Positions 7,782 through 15,157 of a stretch of DNA of 17,901 nucleotides are shown here, in pieces. The position numbers and the translations under genes are program-made. The notes under the pieces are model-generated. The model saw only the letters and a program-made list of their open reading frames with translations, searched no databases and was not told the origin of the DNA. The number at the start of each line of letters is the position of its first letter. The first letter of the stretch is position 1. Where the stretch lies: the NCBI GenBank assembly GCA_046091285.1, contig JBJTBH010000135.1, positions 1 to 17,901 of the forward strand, given 5' to 3'. Source of the stretch: CAIXOZ01 sp046091285. Lineage in GTDB: Bacteria > Cyanobacteriota > Cyanobacteriia > PCC-6307 > Cyanobiaceae.

Positions 7782-7796
7782 CCAAGCGCTCAGGCC
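7774..7796. terminator. Inverted repeat carrying both stop codons of crtL and arsS
   Basis: GGCC-(G)-TGA at 7774-7781 pairs with TCA-GGCC at 7790-7796 across an 8-nt loop. The left arm contains the crtL TGA and the right arm the arsS stop on the other strand. A 7-bp stem with one bulge between convergent genes could be a weak bidirectional terminator, but there is no T tract on either side. Confidence 0.3.
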
Positions 7797-8857
7797 GTCG
7801 CCCCGGCGCAGGAGCTGCCTTGCCCTGCGGCGCAACCGAAGCAGTGGGGGCCCCAGGTGATCGGCAGGTCCTGCAGGTCGGCGGCGTCAACCACCTCGGC
7901 GATTGTGCGGGGGGCGGAAGGGGCTGAAGCGGCCAGGGGCAGGTCCAGCATCTGGTTGAAGTCGCAATCGAAGAGCCTGCCGTCGGCGGCCACCGAGAGG
8001 GTGTCGCGACACATCAGGCCCTTCAGGGCGCAGGGATTGAAGGCCTGCTGCAGGCGCTCGAGGTAGGGCGTCAGTTCACCCCGTTCCTGCAGATCGTTCT
8101 GGAAACGGGCGATCGGCATGTTGTTCAGGCCGATCAGCCGATCGAAGCGCACGCCGGCCTGCTGCTCCAGGGTGCGTTGCCAGCGGATCGTGTCGCAGGG
8201 GGTGAGCGTCTGCAGCTCGGTGCCCTGGGGATTGCTCATCAGGGTGAGCCTGCGCTTCGGATCCCCCTGGCCGTAGCCGAGGGCATTGAGCCGCTGCAAG
8301 GCCCGGATCGAGAGCTCCCAGGTGCCTTCCCCCCGCTGCTCGTCCGTGGCCTCGGCCTCCGAGGACGGCAGGCTGGCGACGATCTCCACCTCCTGCTCCG
8401 CCAGGAAGGCGGCCAGATCGGCCAGAGCCGGCAGTTCGAGCACCGTGAGATTGCAGCGATCGATCACCTCGCAACCGTTGTCCCGGGCCTGACGCACGAG
8501 GGTCCGAAACGCTGGATGCAGTTCAGGAGCTCCGCCGGTGAGATCGACCACGGCGGGCCTGAGCCGTTGGATCGCCGCCAGGCATTGCTCGACCACCGCC
8601 TGTGGCATCTGGGTATGGCCCTGATGTGGACCGGCGTCCACATGACAGTGGCTGCAGGCCATGTTGCAGAGCCGCCCGAGATTGAGCTGAAGCACCCGCA
8701 GGGTCCCGCGCACCGGCAGGGCCTGCCCGGAGGCGGCCACGCTCTGCTGCCAGCTCGCGCCGTCCGCGAGGGCCTGCTCCAGCCGCCGCCGCTGTTCGGC
8801 CGCCGGCACGGCGGCGGGCCGCCCGGTGGTGCGGGTCAGGGAGGTGTCAGCGGTCAT
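7790..8857 (-). CDS. arsS: Arsenosugar biosynthesis radical SAM protein ArsS
   Basis: A 355-residue radical S-adenosylmethionine enzyme. The cluster motif is CNMACSHC, with Cys64, Cys68 and Cys71 binding the 4Fe-4S cluster, followed by HVDAGP, an ArsS signature. GGAPELHP (108-115) and the C-terminal cysteine region PHCFGC...GSSC (Cys339, 342, 350) also fit the family and may hold an auxiliary cluster. Family members are linked to building arsenosugars from methylated arsenic; that activity here is inferred by family. All expected positions are Cys, so it is not a selenoprotein form. The ATG at 8857 overlaps the GH57 stop (ATGA at 8854-8857), so the two are probably translationally coupled. 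The usual partner methyltransferase arsM is not in the window. An alternative is a related radical SAM enzyme with another substrate. Confidence 0.88.
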   Translation of the reverse strand: MTADTSLTRTTGRPAAVPAAEQRRRLEQALADGASWQQSVAASGQALPVRGTLRVLQLNLGRLCNMACSHCHVDAGPHQGHTQMPQAVVEQCLAAIQRLRPAVVDLTGGAPELHPAFRTLVRQARDNGCEVIDRCNLTVLELPALADLAAFLAEQEVEIVASLPSSEAEATDEQRGEGTWELSIRALQRLNALGYGQGDPKRRLTLMSNPQGTELQTLTPCDTIRWQRTLEQQAGVRFDRLIGLNNMPIARFQNDLQERGELTPYLERLQQAFNPCALKGLMCRDTLSVAADGRLFDCDFNQMLDLPLAASAPSAPRTIAEVVDAADLQDLPITWGPHCFGCAAGQGSSCAGATA

Positions 8858-10428
8858 TGGTCTGGCGGCAGGCTGGCCCAGTCGGCGGCATTGAGGCGCG
8901 GGAAGAGGCTATCCTCCCGTTGAATGGCCGCCAGCCAGCCGGTCGGCAGCGCACGCTGGTGTTCGATCGCATCGATCAGGCGCCAGAAGCGATCGAGATG
9001 GCGATGGATGCGGGCTTTGGCCAGATCGGTGGTGGTGCCGGCCCGCAGGATGAAGCTCCAGTCGGAGCTCTGGGCCAGGAGCAGCTCACGGCCGGCCTGG
9101 TTCAGCCATTGCCGCTGTTCTTCGCTGGCCACCCCACGGTTCACCCGCTGCACCATCGCCTGCGAGGCCCGATGCCATTCGGGAACGACCCAGGCGTTGC
9201 TGTCATTGAGCCAGTAGTTGTGAGAGCCCCCCTGTCCCCAGCTTGAGGGGGAGGGCTGGCAGACCTGCAGCTGGGGGGCTTCACTCAGGGAGCCGCGCAG
9301 ATGGGTGAAGCGCAGGCCCTGGCTCGGGGCCTGGCGGAACAGATCGGCCAGGAAGCGGGGGCCTTCAAACCACCAGTGGCCGAACAGTTCAGCATCGAAC
9401 GGCGCCACCAGCACCGGCGCACGGTCCATGGTTTCGGAAAGATTGCGCAGCTGTTCGATCCGGCCGGCCAGATAAGCCCCGGCGTGTTCGGCGGCGCGGG
9501 CGGCGGCGGCGGCCGGTTCGTAGGGCAGCTTGGCGTCCAGCGGACAGTCATGGCCACTGACCCGGTGCAGCTTCAGGCCCAGGGGGCGGCGGCTGCCGAT
9601 TCCCTGCTCGGCCAGGGCCTCCTCCGGTAGATCCCAGCCCAGATCGCGGTGGAACTCGCGATAGGCCCCATCGCCCGGGTAGCCATCGCGGGCACTCCAG
9701 ACCGGCAGGGTGGAGGCACCATCCCGACCGAAGAAAGCCACGCCGGCCGGGGCGCAGATCGGGGCATAGACCCCGTAGCGCGGCCGCGGCAGGGCATGGA
9801 GCAGGCCATGACCATCGAGCACGGCGTAACGCAGTCCGCAGCTGACCATCAGCCGGTCGAGGCCTTCGTAATAGGCGCATTCCGGCAGCCAGATCCCCCG
9901 CGGACGTTCTCCGAGCAGACGTTCGTGTTCCCGGACTGCCGTCAGCAGCTGGGCCCGCACCGCCTCCGGGGTGTGTCGCAGCAGCGGTAGATAACCGTGG
10001 GTGGCGGCGCAGGTGATCAGGTCGAGCACACCGGCATCGCGCAGTCGCCGGAACCGGTCCAGCAGGTTGCCGCCGCAGGCGCGCCATTGCTCTTCGGTGG
10101 ACGCGAGGATCTCCGCCAGTTGTCTGGCGGCGGCCTGATGGCTGCTGGGAGCCTGATGCAGCAGGGTCCGGCGCCGGGCCAGCCAGGGCAGGAAGCGGGC
10201 CGAGAGCTCCGGATCGCAGAGCAGCGACAGCAGGGTCGGTGAGAGCCCCAGGGTCAGGCGCGGCCTCTGTGTCGGATCAGCCGCCGCCGCCTCAAGCACA
10301 CCGAGGAGGGGGATATAGCACTCCAGCAGGGCCTGGAAGTACCAGTCCTCTTCCAGGGAGCCCTCGATGTCGGAGCGGACGTAAGGAAGGTGGGCGTGGA
10401 AAACCAGGGCCAGCTCGCCTGAGGCCAT
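8854..10428 (-). CDS. GH57 family 1,4-alpha-glucan branching enzyme
   Basis: A 524-residue glycoside hydrolase family 57 protein, expected to make alpha-1,6 branches in glycogen. Region 1 is FHAHLPYV (10-17). GIWLPECAYY (178-187) carries the nucleophile Glu183, the same position number as in the archaeal TK1436 enzyme. FDAELFGHWWFEGP (344-357) carries the acid/base Asp345. The Trp-rich stretch GGSHNYWLNDSNAWV (400-414) and the C-terminal helical domain match branching enzymes rather than GH57 amylases. No signal peptide is present, so it is cytosolic. The ATG at 10428 has a TAAAGT box 20 bp upstream. The last codons overlap arsS by 4 bp. Cyanobacteria usually also have a GH13 branching enzyme (GlgB), so this may be a second one. 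Confidence 0.88.
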   Translation of the reverse strand: MASGELALVFHAHLPYVRSDIEGSLEEDWYFQALLECYIPLLGVLEAAAADPTQRPRLTLGLSPTLLSLLCDPELSARFLPWLARRRTLLHQAPSSHQAAARQLAEILASTEEQWRACGGNLLDRFRRLRDAGVLDLITCAATHGYLPLLRHTPEAVRAQLLTAVREHERLLGERPRGIWLPECAYYEGLDRLMVSCGLRYAVLDGHGLLHALPRPRYGVYAPICAPAGVAFFGRDGASTLPVWSARDGYPGDGAYREFHRDLGWDLPEEALAEQGIGSRRPLGLKLHRVSGHDCPLDAKLPYEPAAAAARAAEHAGAYLAGRIEQLRNLSETMDRAPVLVAPFDAELFGHWWFEGPRFLADLFRQAPSQGLRFTHLRGSLSEAPQLQVCQPSPSSWGQGGSHNYWLNDSNAWVVPEWHRASQAMVQRVNRGVASEEQRQWLNQAGRELLLAQSSDWSFILRAGTTTDLAKARIHRHLDRFWRLIDAIEHQRALPTGWLAAIQREDSLFPRLNAADWASLPPDQ

Positions 10429-10439
10429 GGAGCTCCAGC

Positions 10440-10454
10440 AGTGTCAACACTTTA
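10440..10454 (-). promoter_or_regulatory. Putative GH57 promoter with palindrome
   Basis: On the minus strand TAAAGT (plus 10449-10454) is a TAnnnT box 20 bp before the ATG. It overlaps a short palindrome, AGTGT-CA-ACACT (10440-10451), which would cover the transcription start. The palindrome is an operator candidate; this is inference. Confidence 0.33.
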
Positions 10455-10478
10455 AGGGCAGCTCCGGAACGCTCCTTC

Positions 10479-10484
10479 TACGCT
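10479..10484 (+). promoter_or_regulatory. Putative -10 element of the NYN gene (TACGCT)
   Basis: TACGCT ends 22 bp before the TTG start at 10507 and is the same hexamer as at crtL. Its spacing supports the unusual TTG start. Confidence 0.4.
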
Positions 10485-10506
10485 GAGCCACCCTCCGCAC
10501 CGCCCC

Positions 10507-11070
10507 TTGGCTCCCATCGCCGGCCTCCATCCGTTGCAGCGTGCCCTGGCGGTGGATGGTCAGGCCATGTTCTATGCCCAGCAGAAGCTGGGGTGGTTCT
10601 TTGATCCCCGCCACCTGCTGGCGCTCGCCTCCCGTGGTGACCATCTGGAGCTGGCGGCGGCCTTCTGGTATGCGGGTCTCAGGGATCCCAGCGACCAGCG
10701 ACCGTTTCGGGATGCCCTGTCCAATCTCGGTTACACGGTGCGCACCAAGCCTCTGCGGGAGCTGGGGGGCCAGGATTCTGAGCAGCGCCAGTACGGCCGC
10801 GCCAATCTCGAGGTCGAGATGGCCATCGATCTGATGGCTGCCGCCCAGCGCCTTGATGAGCTCTGGCTTCTCAGTGGCAGCCGCGACCTGGAGCGGTTGG
10901 TGGAGGTGCTGCGGATCCAGGGGCTGAAGGTGGTGGTGATCCACACCGATGGCATGGTGTCGCGGGAGCTGCGCAATGCTGCCGACCGTTTTCTGGATCT
11001 GGCTGAACTGCGGGCGGATCTGGAGAAAGCGGAGGCTGCGCAGTCGCCGGTCTTCACCCGTTCTCCCTGA
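10507..11070 (+). CDS. LabA-like NYN domain protein
   Basis: A 187-residue protein of the NYN (DUF88) group, related to cyanobacterial LabA, whose founding member affects circadian output. The fold is a PIN-like nuclease fold. The segments VDGQAMFYAQQKLGWFFD (16-33), NLEVEMAIDLM (100-110), LLSGSRDLERLVEVL (121-135) and DGMVSRELRNAADRFLDL (148-165) follow the family. The acidic residues Asp17, Glu104, Asp108 and Asp127 are retained, but the common SGD step reads SGS and the residue after DGQ is Ala, so nuclease activity is uncertain. TTG at 10507 is the only start leaving a full N-terminus before VDG; a second TTG at 10534 is possible. No ribosome site is visible. It is divergent from GH57. 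Confidence 0.85.
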   Translation: MAPIAGLHPLQRALAVDGQAMFYAQQKLGWFFDPRHLLALASRGDHLELAAAFWYAGLRDPSDQRPFRDALSNLGYTVRTKPLRELGGQDSEQRQYGRANLEVEMAIDLMAAAQRLDELWLLSGSRDLERLVEVLRIQGLKVVVIHTDGMVSRELRNAADRFLDLAELRADLEKAEAAQSPVFTRSP

Positions 11071-11095
11071 GCCCCTCCCGAGTTCCGCCTGGCCC

Positions 11096-11101
11096 TAGGA
11101 T
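11096..11101 (+). promoter_or_regulatory. Putative -10 element of leuA (TAGGAT)
   Basis: TAGGAT lies in the 67-bp gap between the NYN stop and leuA, 36 bp before the ATG. The leader would be about 30 nt, longer than at the other genes here. No leucine-rich leader peptide or attenuator is visible. Confidence 0.33.
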
Positions 11102-11137
11102 GGGGTTAACTCATACTCATTTCGACTTGTAGTCCCC

Positions 11138-12778
11138 ATGGCCAGAGATCCCGGCCGGGTGCTGATCTTCGACACCACCCTGCGCGATGGCGAGCAGTCC
11201 CCAGGTGCCAGCCTCAATCTTGAGGAGAAGCTGGCCATCGCCCAGCAGCTGGCCAGGCTTGGGGTGGACCTCATCGAGGCCGGTTTCCCCTTCGCCAGCC
11301 CCGGTGATTTCAATGCCGTCCAGCGGATCGCCGCCACGGTGGGATCGGAGGATGGTCCGGTGATCTGCGGCCTGGCCCGGGCGGCAAGAGGTGACATCAA
11401 GGCCTGTGCCGATGCCGTGGCCCCCGCTGCCCGCCGGCGCATCCATACCTTCATCGCCACCAGCGACATCCATCTCGAGCACAAGCTGCGCAAGAGCCGC
11501 GCCGAGGTGCTGTCCATCGCCCCGGAGATGGTGGCCTATGCCCGCTCCCTGGTCGATGACGTTGAATTTTCCTGTGAGGACGCCGGTCGTTCCGATCCGG
11601 AGTTCCTGTATCAGGTGATCGAGGCGGCCATCGCTGCCGGGGCCACCACGATCAACATTCCGGATACGGTGGGGTATGCCACACCGGCAGAATTCGCAGA
11701 GCTCATCGATGGCATCAATACCCATGTGCCGAATATCGATCAGGCAATTATTTCCGTTCACGGTCATAATGATCTCGGACTGGCTGTCGCCAATTTCCTG
11801 GAGGCGGTGAAAGTCGGTGCTCGTCAGTTGGAATGCACCGTCAACGGCATCGGCGAACGGGCCGGCAACGCCTCGCTGGAGGAGTTGGTGATGGCGATGC
11901 ATGTGCGGCGTGCTTATTTCAATCCCTTCCTTGGTCGCGCGCCTGAGAGCACGGCCCCTATGACGGCAATCCGCACGGAGGAGATCACCAAGACATCACG
12001 CCTGGTCTCCAATCTCACCGGCATGGTGGTGCAACCCAACAAGGCGATCGTCGGCGCCAACGCCTTCGCCCATGAATCCGGTATTCATCAGGATGGCGTT
12101 CTCAAGAATCGTCTCACCTACGAAATCATTGATGCCCGCACGGTTGGCCTCAGTGACAATCGCATCTCCCTCGGAAAGCTCTCTGGTCGCAGTGCTTTCC
12201 GGGCCCGATTAGAGGAGCTTGGCTATCATTTGGAGCGTCAGGATCTTGATGATGCCTTTGCGCGTTTCAAGGAGCTCGCCGACCGCAAGCGGGAGATCAG
12301 TGATCGCGACCTGGAGGCGATCGTCTCCGAGCAGGTGCAGCAACAGGCCGAGGCCCGCTACAGCCTGAAGCTCGTGCAGGTGAGTACCGGCACCAACCTG
12401 CAGCCCACGGCAACCGTCACCCTCACCACCAGCGACGGTGCCGAGCTGACGGAAGCGGCGATCGGCACAGGGCCGGTGGATGCTGTCTGCCGGGCCCTCA
12501 ATCAGCTGGCCCGGGTTCCGAATGAACTGGTTGAATTCAGTGTCAAATCGGTGACTGAAGGCATCGATGCCATGGGGGATGTCACCATCCGCCTGCGCCA
12601 TGAGGGCACCCTCTATTCCGGTCATGCCGCTGACACCGACATTGTTGTGGCAGCAGCCCAGGCGTTTGTGAATGCGCTCAATCGCCTGCTGGCCGGAACC
12701 CAGCGTTCTCCCCTCCATCCCCAGCGCACGCCGCTCCCTGTCGGGGATCTGCCGCTGACGGAACGCCCCCGCCTCTGA
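11138..12778 (+). CDS. leuA: 2-isopropylmalate synthase
   Basis: Catalyses the first committed step of leucine synthesis, condensing acetyl-CoA with 2-oxoisovalerate. The protein is 546 residues, usual for long bacterial LeuA. The HMGL-like TIM barrel opens with FDTTLRDGEQSPG (11-23), where Asp12 is a metal ligand. His208 and His210 in SVHGHNDLG are the other metal ligands, and GERAGNASLEE (239-249) is the family signature with Asn244. A linker (about 300-390) leads to the C-terminal regulatory domain (about 395-525), which in the family binds leucine for feedback inhibition; its ending TDIVVAAAQAFVNALNRL is typical. A short Pro-rich tail follows. The ATG at 11138 fits the family start. The permease ATG lies 8 bp after its stop, with no terminator between. 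Confidence 0.95.
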   Translation: MARDPGRVLIFDTTLRDGEQSPGASLNLEEKLAIAQQLARLGVDLIEAGFPFASPGDFNAVQRIAATVGSEDGPVICGLARAARGDIKACADAVAPAARRRIHTFIATSDIHLEHKLRKSRAEVLSIAPEMVAYARSLVDDVEFSCEDAGRSDPEFLYQVIEAAIAAGATTINIPDTVGYATPAEFAELIDGINTHVPNIDQAIISVHGHNDLGLAVANFLEAVKVGARQLECTVNGIGERAGNASLEELVMAMHVRRAYFNPFLGRAPESTAPMTAIRTEEITKTSRLVSNLTGMVVQPNKAIVGANAFAHESGIHQDGVLKNRLTYEIIDARTVGLSDNRISLGKLSGRSAFRARLEELGYHLERQDLDDAFARFKELADRKREISDRDLEAIVSEQVQQQAEARYSLKLVQVSTGTNLQPTATVTLTTSDGAELTEAAIGTGPVDAVCRALNQLARVPNELVEFSVKSVTEGIDAMGDVTIRLRHEGTLYSGHAADTDIVVAAAQAFVNALNRLLAGTQRSPLHPQRTPLPVGDLPLTERPRL

Positions 12779-12786
12779 CGGGCACC

Positions 12787-13638
12787 ATGGCCGGCCTTCC
12801 CTCCCGACGTCGTTCCCCCCTCCTGGGATGGTCCTTGCTGCAACTGCTGCTGTTGCTGGGGCTGGCCTTCGTTCTGTTGCTTCCTCTGGTCTGGTTGGTG
12901 AGCACCTCGCTCAAGGGGGTGGCCGAAGACATCTTCGCCACCCCTCCGGCCCTGCTGCCGGCCCAGCCCAGCCTGGAGGCCTATGGCCGGCTGTTCCGCG
13001 ACCATCCGCTCGGCCTTTATCTGCTCAACAGCACGATCGTCAGCGCTCTGTCGGTGCTGGCCAATCTGCTGTTCTGCTCGCTGGCGGCCTATCCGCTGGC
13101 CCGGATGCGATTCGCGGGACGGGGATGGGTGCTGGCCCTGGTGGTGGCGACGATTCTGATCCCCTTCCAGGTGGTGATGATTCCGTTGTATCTGCTGATG
13201 GTGCAACTTGGTCTGCGCAACACCCTGCTGGCTCTGATCCTTCCCCAGGCGGCCACGGCCTTCGGCATCTTTCAGTTGCGCCAGAGTTTTCTGGGTGTGC
13301 CGGTGGAGCTGGAGGAAGCCTCCCGGCTCGATGGCTGCAGCCCGCTCGGGACCTGGTGGAACGTGATGCTGCCTGCGGCGCGGGCGGATCTGATCACCCT
13401 GGCGATGTTTGTGTTCATCGGTTCCTGGAGTGATTTTCTCTGGCCCCTGATCATCCTGGATGATCCTTCCCTTTATACGTTGCCCCTTGGATTGCAGCAG
13501 CTGGCCAGTAGCTTTTCGCTGGATTGGCGGTTGGTGGCAGCCGGTGCTGTGGTGTCGATCCTGCCGGTTCTTGTCGTTTTTGTCTTCCTGCAGCGTTATA
13601 TTCTTCCCAATGCCGCCGCCGATGCCGTAAATGGGTGA
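12787..13638 (+). CDS. MalG-type carbohydrate ABC transporter permease (orphan)
   Basis: An inner-membrane permease subunit of 283 residues with six predicted membrane segments (about 13-36, 78-102, 113-136, 144-166, 203-223, 248-270). The cytoplasmic EAA loop ELEEASRLDGCS...LPAA (174-198) contacts the ATPase subunit and places it in the MalFG/UgpE group importing sugars or glycerol-phosphate-like compounds. The substrate cannot be told. No partner permease, binding protein or ATPase is in the window, so it must work with subunits encoded elsewhere. It starts 8 bp after leuA and is probably co-transcribed with it, although no functional link is evident. Its last 43 bp overlap ppk2 tail to tail. 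Confidence 0.88.
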   Translation: MAGLPSRRRSPLLGWSLLQLLLLLGLAFVLLLPLVWLVSTSLKGVAEDIFATPPALLPAQPSLEAYGRLFRDHPLGLYLLNSTIVSALSVLANLLFCSLAAYPLARMRFAGRGWVLALVVATILIPFQVVMIPLYLLMVQLGLRNTLLALILPQAATAFGIFQLRQSFLGVPVELEEASRLDGCSPLGTWWNVMLPAARADLITLAMFVFIGSWSDFLWPLIILDDPSLYTLPLGLQQLASSFSLDWRLVAAGAVVSILPVLVVFVFLQRYILPNAAADAVNG

Positions 13639-14495
13639 ATCAAAGACCTTAAAGGATAGACATTCTGCACGCAGAATTGCTCCAGTCGTGGAGCCCGTAA
13701 CGGATCGTCACCGCATGTCTCCGCTCGTGGCGGCAGATCGAGAGCCGGTGGGGTCAGGTCTTCGTAGGGCACCTTGCTGAGCAGGTGGCGGATGCAGTTG
13801 AGGCGGGCCCGGCGTTTGTCATCGGCCTCGACGGTGTACCAGGGTGCTTCCGGAATGTTCGTGTGCGCGAACATCGCATCCTTGGCTCTGGAAAAGGCAT
13901 CCCAGCGGTCCCGGGAGGCGAGATCCATCGGGCTCAGCTTCCAGCGTCGGGCTGGATCCTCCAGCCGTGAGCGAAACCGGGCCTCCTGTTCCTCGGGGCT
14001 GACCGAAAACCAGTATTTGATCAGGGTGATACTGCTGCGCACCAGCATGCGTTCGAAGTCCGGGCAGGACAGCATGAACTCCTGAACGTCCTCCTCACGG
14101 CAGAAGCCCATCACCCGCTCCACACCGGCGCGGTTATACCAGCTGCGATCAAACAGGACGATCTCGCCGGCGGAGGGGAAATGCTCCACATAGCGCTGGA
14201 AATACCACTGCGTTCGCTGACGGTCCGAGGGCGTTCCCAGCGCCACCACCCGACAGCCGCGCGGGTTGAGGGGCTCGGTGATCCGCTTGATCATGCCGCC
14301 CTTGCCGGCCGCGTCGCGGCCTTCAAACACCAGGATCAGCCGCTGACCCTTCGCTTTGATCCAGTACTGCATCTTCACGAGCTCCACCTGCAGCCTGGCC
14401 AGTTCCTGCTCGTACACGGTTCGCGGCAGGGCCTCGGGACCAGCCGGCCCCATGGTCTGTTGACGGTCGCCGCGGCCATGTCGTTCCTTGCTCAT
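13596..14495 (-). CDS. ppk2: Polyphosphate kinase 2 family protein
   Basis: The family transfers phosphate between polyphosphate and nucleotides, mostly making ATP or GTP from polyphosphate. The protein is 299 residues. Walker A is GRDAAGKG (59-66) in FEGRDAAGKGG; the lid/PPK2 signature GTPSDRQRTQWYFQRYV runs 87-103; Walker B with catalytic Asp116-Arg117 is LFDRSWYNRAGVERVMGF (114-131). RRWKLSPMDLASRDRW (183-198) is also typical. It appears to be a single-domain cytosolic enzyme; nucleotide preference is not decidable here. Residues after about 260 do not look like the family and end inside the convergent permease gene (43-bp overlap), so the original stop may have been lost. The ATG at 14495 overlaps the upstream gene's stop (ATGA 14492-14495), implying translational coupling. 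It is the last gene of the block starting near 17042. Confidence 0.92.
   Translation of the reverse strand: MSKERHGRGDRQQTMGPAGPEALPRTVYEQELARLQVELVKMQYWIKAKGQRLILVFEGRDAAGKGGMIKRITEPLNPRGCRVVALGTPSDRQRTQWYFQRYVEHFPSAGEIVLFDRSWYNRAGVERVMGFCREEDVQEFMLSCPDFERMLVRSSITLIKYWFSVSPEEQEARFRSRLEDPARRWKLSPMDLASRDRWDAFSRAKDAMFAHTNIPEAPWYTVEADDKRRARLNCIRHLLSKVPYEDLTPPALDLPPRAETCGDDPLRAPRLEQFCVQNVYPLRSLIHPFTASAAALGRI
13662..13677. terminator. Perfect inverted repeat near the permease/ppk2 convergence
   Basis: ATTCTGC-AC-GCAGAAT (13662-13677) is a perfect 7-bp inverted repeat. It lies 24 bp after the permease stop and inside the atypical ppk2 3' end. It could act as a short terminator hairpin for the permease transcript, but the stem is weak and no T tract follows. 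Confidence 0.3.
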
Positions 14496-15157
14496 CGGTG
14501 TCGGTCGCTCGGTCTCGGATCACCGCAGCCCTGACGGGTGACCTCACGCCGCAGCTGCTCGAGCAGCTCAGCCTTCGGTGCGTCCGGATCAAACAGCAGG
14601 GCCCAGGCCCGTTCACTGTCGCCCTGATCCAGGTGGCTTTCAATCGCCCGCAACCAGGTGGTGGGCCGTCGGCCGAGTGCCGCTGTTTCCTGTCGGTAGC
14701 CACGCAGCACGGCTGCCGTTGCCGCCACCAGTTGCAGGGTTGCCTCCTGCTCCGCCGGGCTGTGTTCGGGCCTGAGCCGAACGGTCGCCACCTCCCCCGC
14801 CGTCAGCGCGTCACCCTGCCAGGGAATCACCACCGGCAGAACGCCGCCCGGACTGCGCAACCGCAGCGTCGGCCGGCCACGCCGTTCAATGATCACCTCC
14901 CGCAGCCGGTCGGTCACCACCAGGCTCGGACGTTCCATCACGATTCCTCGCCCGCGTGGATCGGTGGCTCCCGCCTCCACCCGCGGGGCGATCACGCAGA
15001 TCATCGCGTCAGCGCCAGCCTCGATCCCGGCTTCCTTTCTGGTCTCAGGCTGTGGATCGCGGCTCCCGGCCCCGGGGTTGGCTGGGCTCACCAGGGCCAG
15101 TCCGATGATCAGCAGCGCTGACAGGGACATCGCTGGAGGCGCCGGCGGTGCTCTCAC
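14492..15157 (-). CDS. Exported protein of unknown function
   Basis: A 221-residue protein I do not recognise. A hydrophobic stretch MSLSALLIIGLALVSPAN (10-27) reads as a signal peptide, so it is probably periplasmic or membrane-anchored. The rest is soluble: a beta-rich middle (about 72-130, with VVTDRLREVIIERRGRP and GGVLPVVIPWQG) and an alpha-helical C-terminus (135-210). Two cysteines (54 and about 212) are far apart. Start: GTG 15157 overlaps the aminotransferase stop (GTGA 15154-15157), favouring coupling; ATG 15130 (residue 10) would give a cleaner signal peptide and cannot be excluded. Its stop overlaps the ppk2 start. An exported protein between two cytosolic enzymes is odd, and no function should be assumed from PPK2. 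Confidence 0.75.
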   Translation of the reverse strand: MRAPPAPPAMSLSALLIIGLALVSPANPGAGSRDPQPETRKEAGIEAGADAMICVIAPRVEAGATDPRGRGIVMERPSLVVTDRLREVIIERRGRPTLRLRSPGGVLPVVIPWQGDALTAGEVATVRLRPEHSPAEQEATLQLVAATAAVLRGYRQETAALGRRPTTWLRAIESHLDQGDSERAWALLFDPDAPKAELLEQLRREVTRQGCGDPRPSDRHR

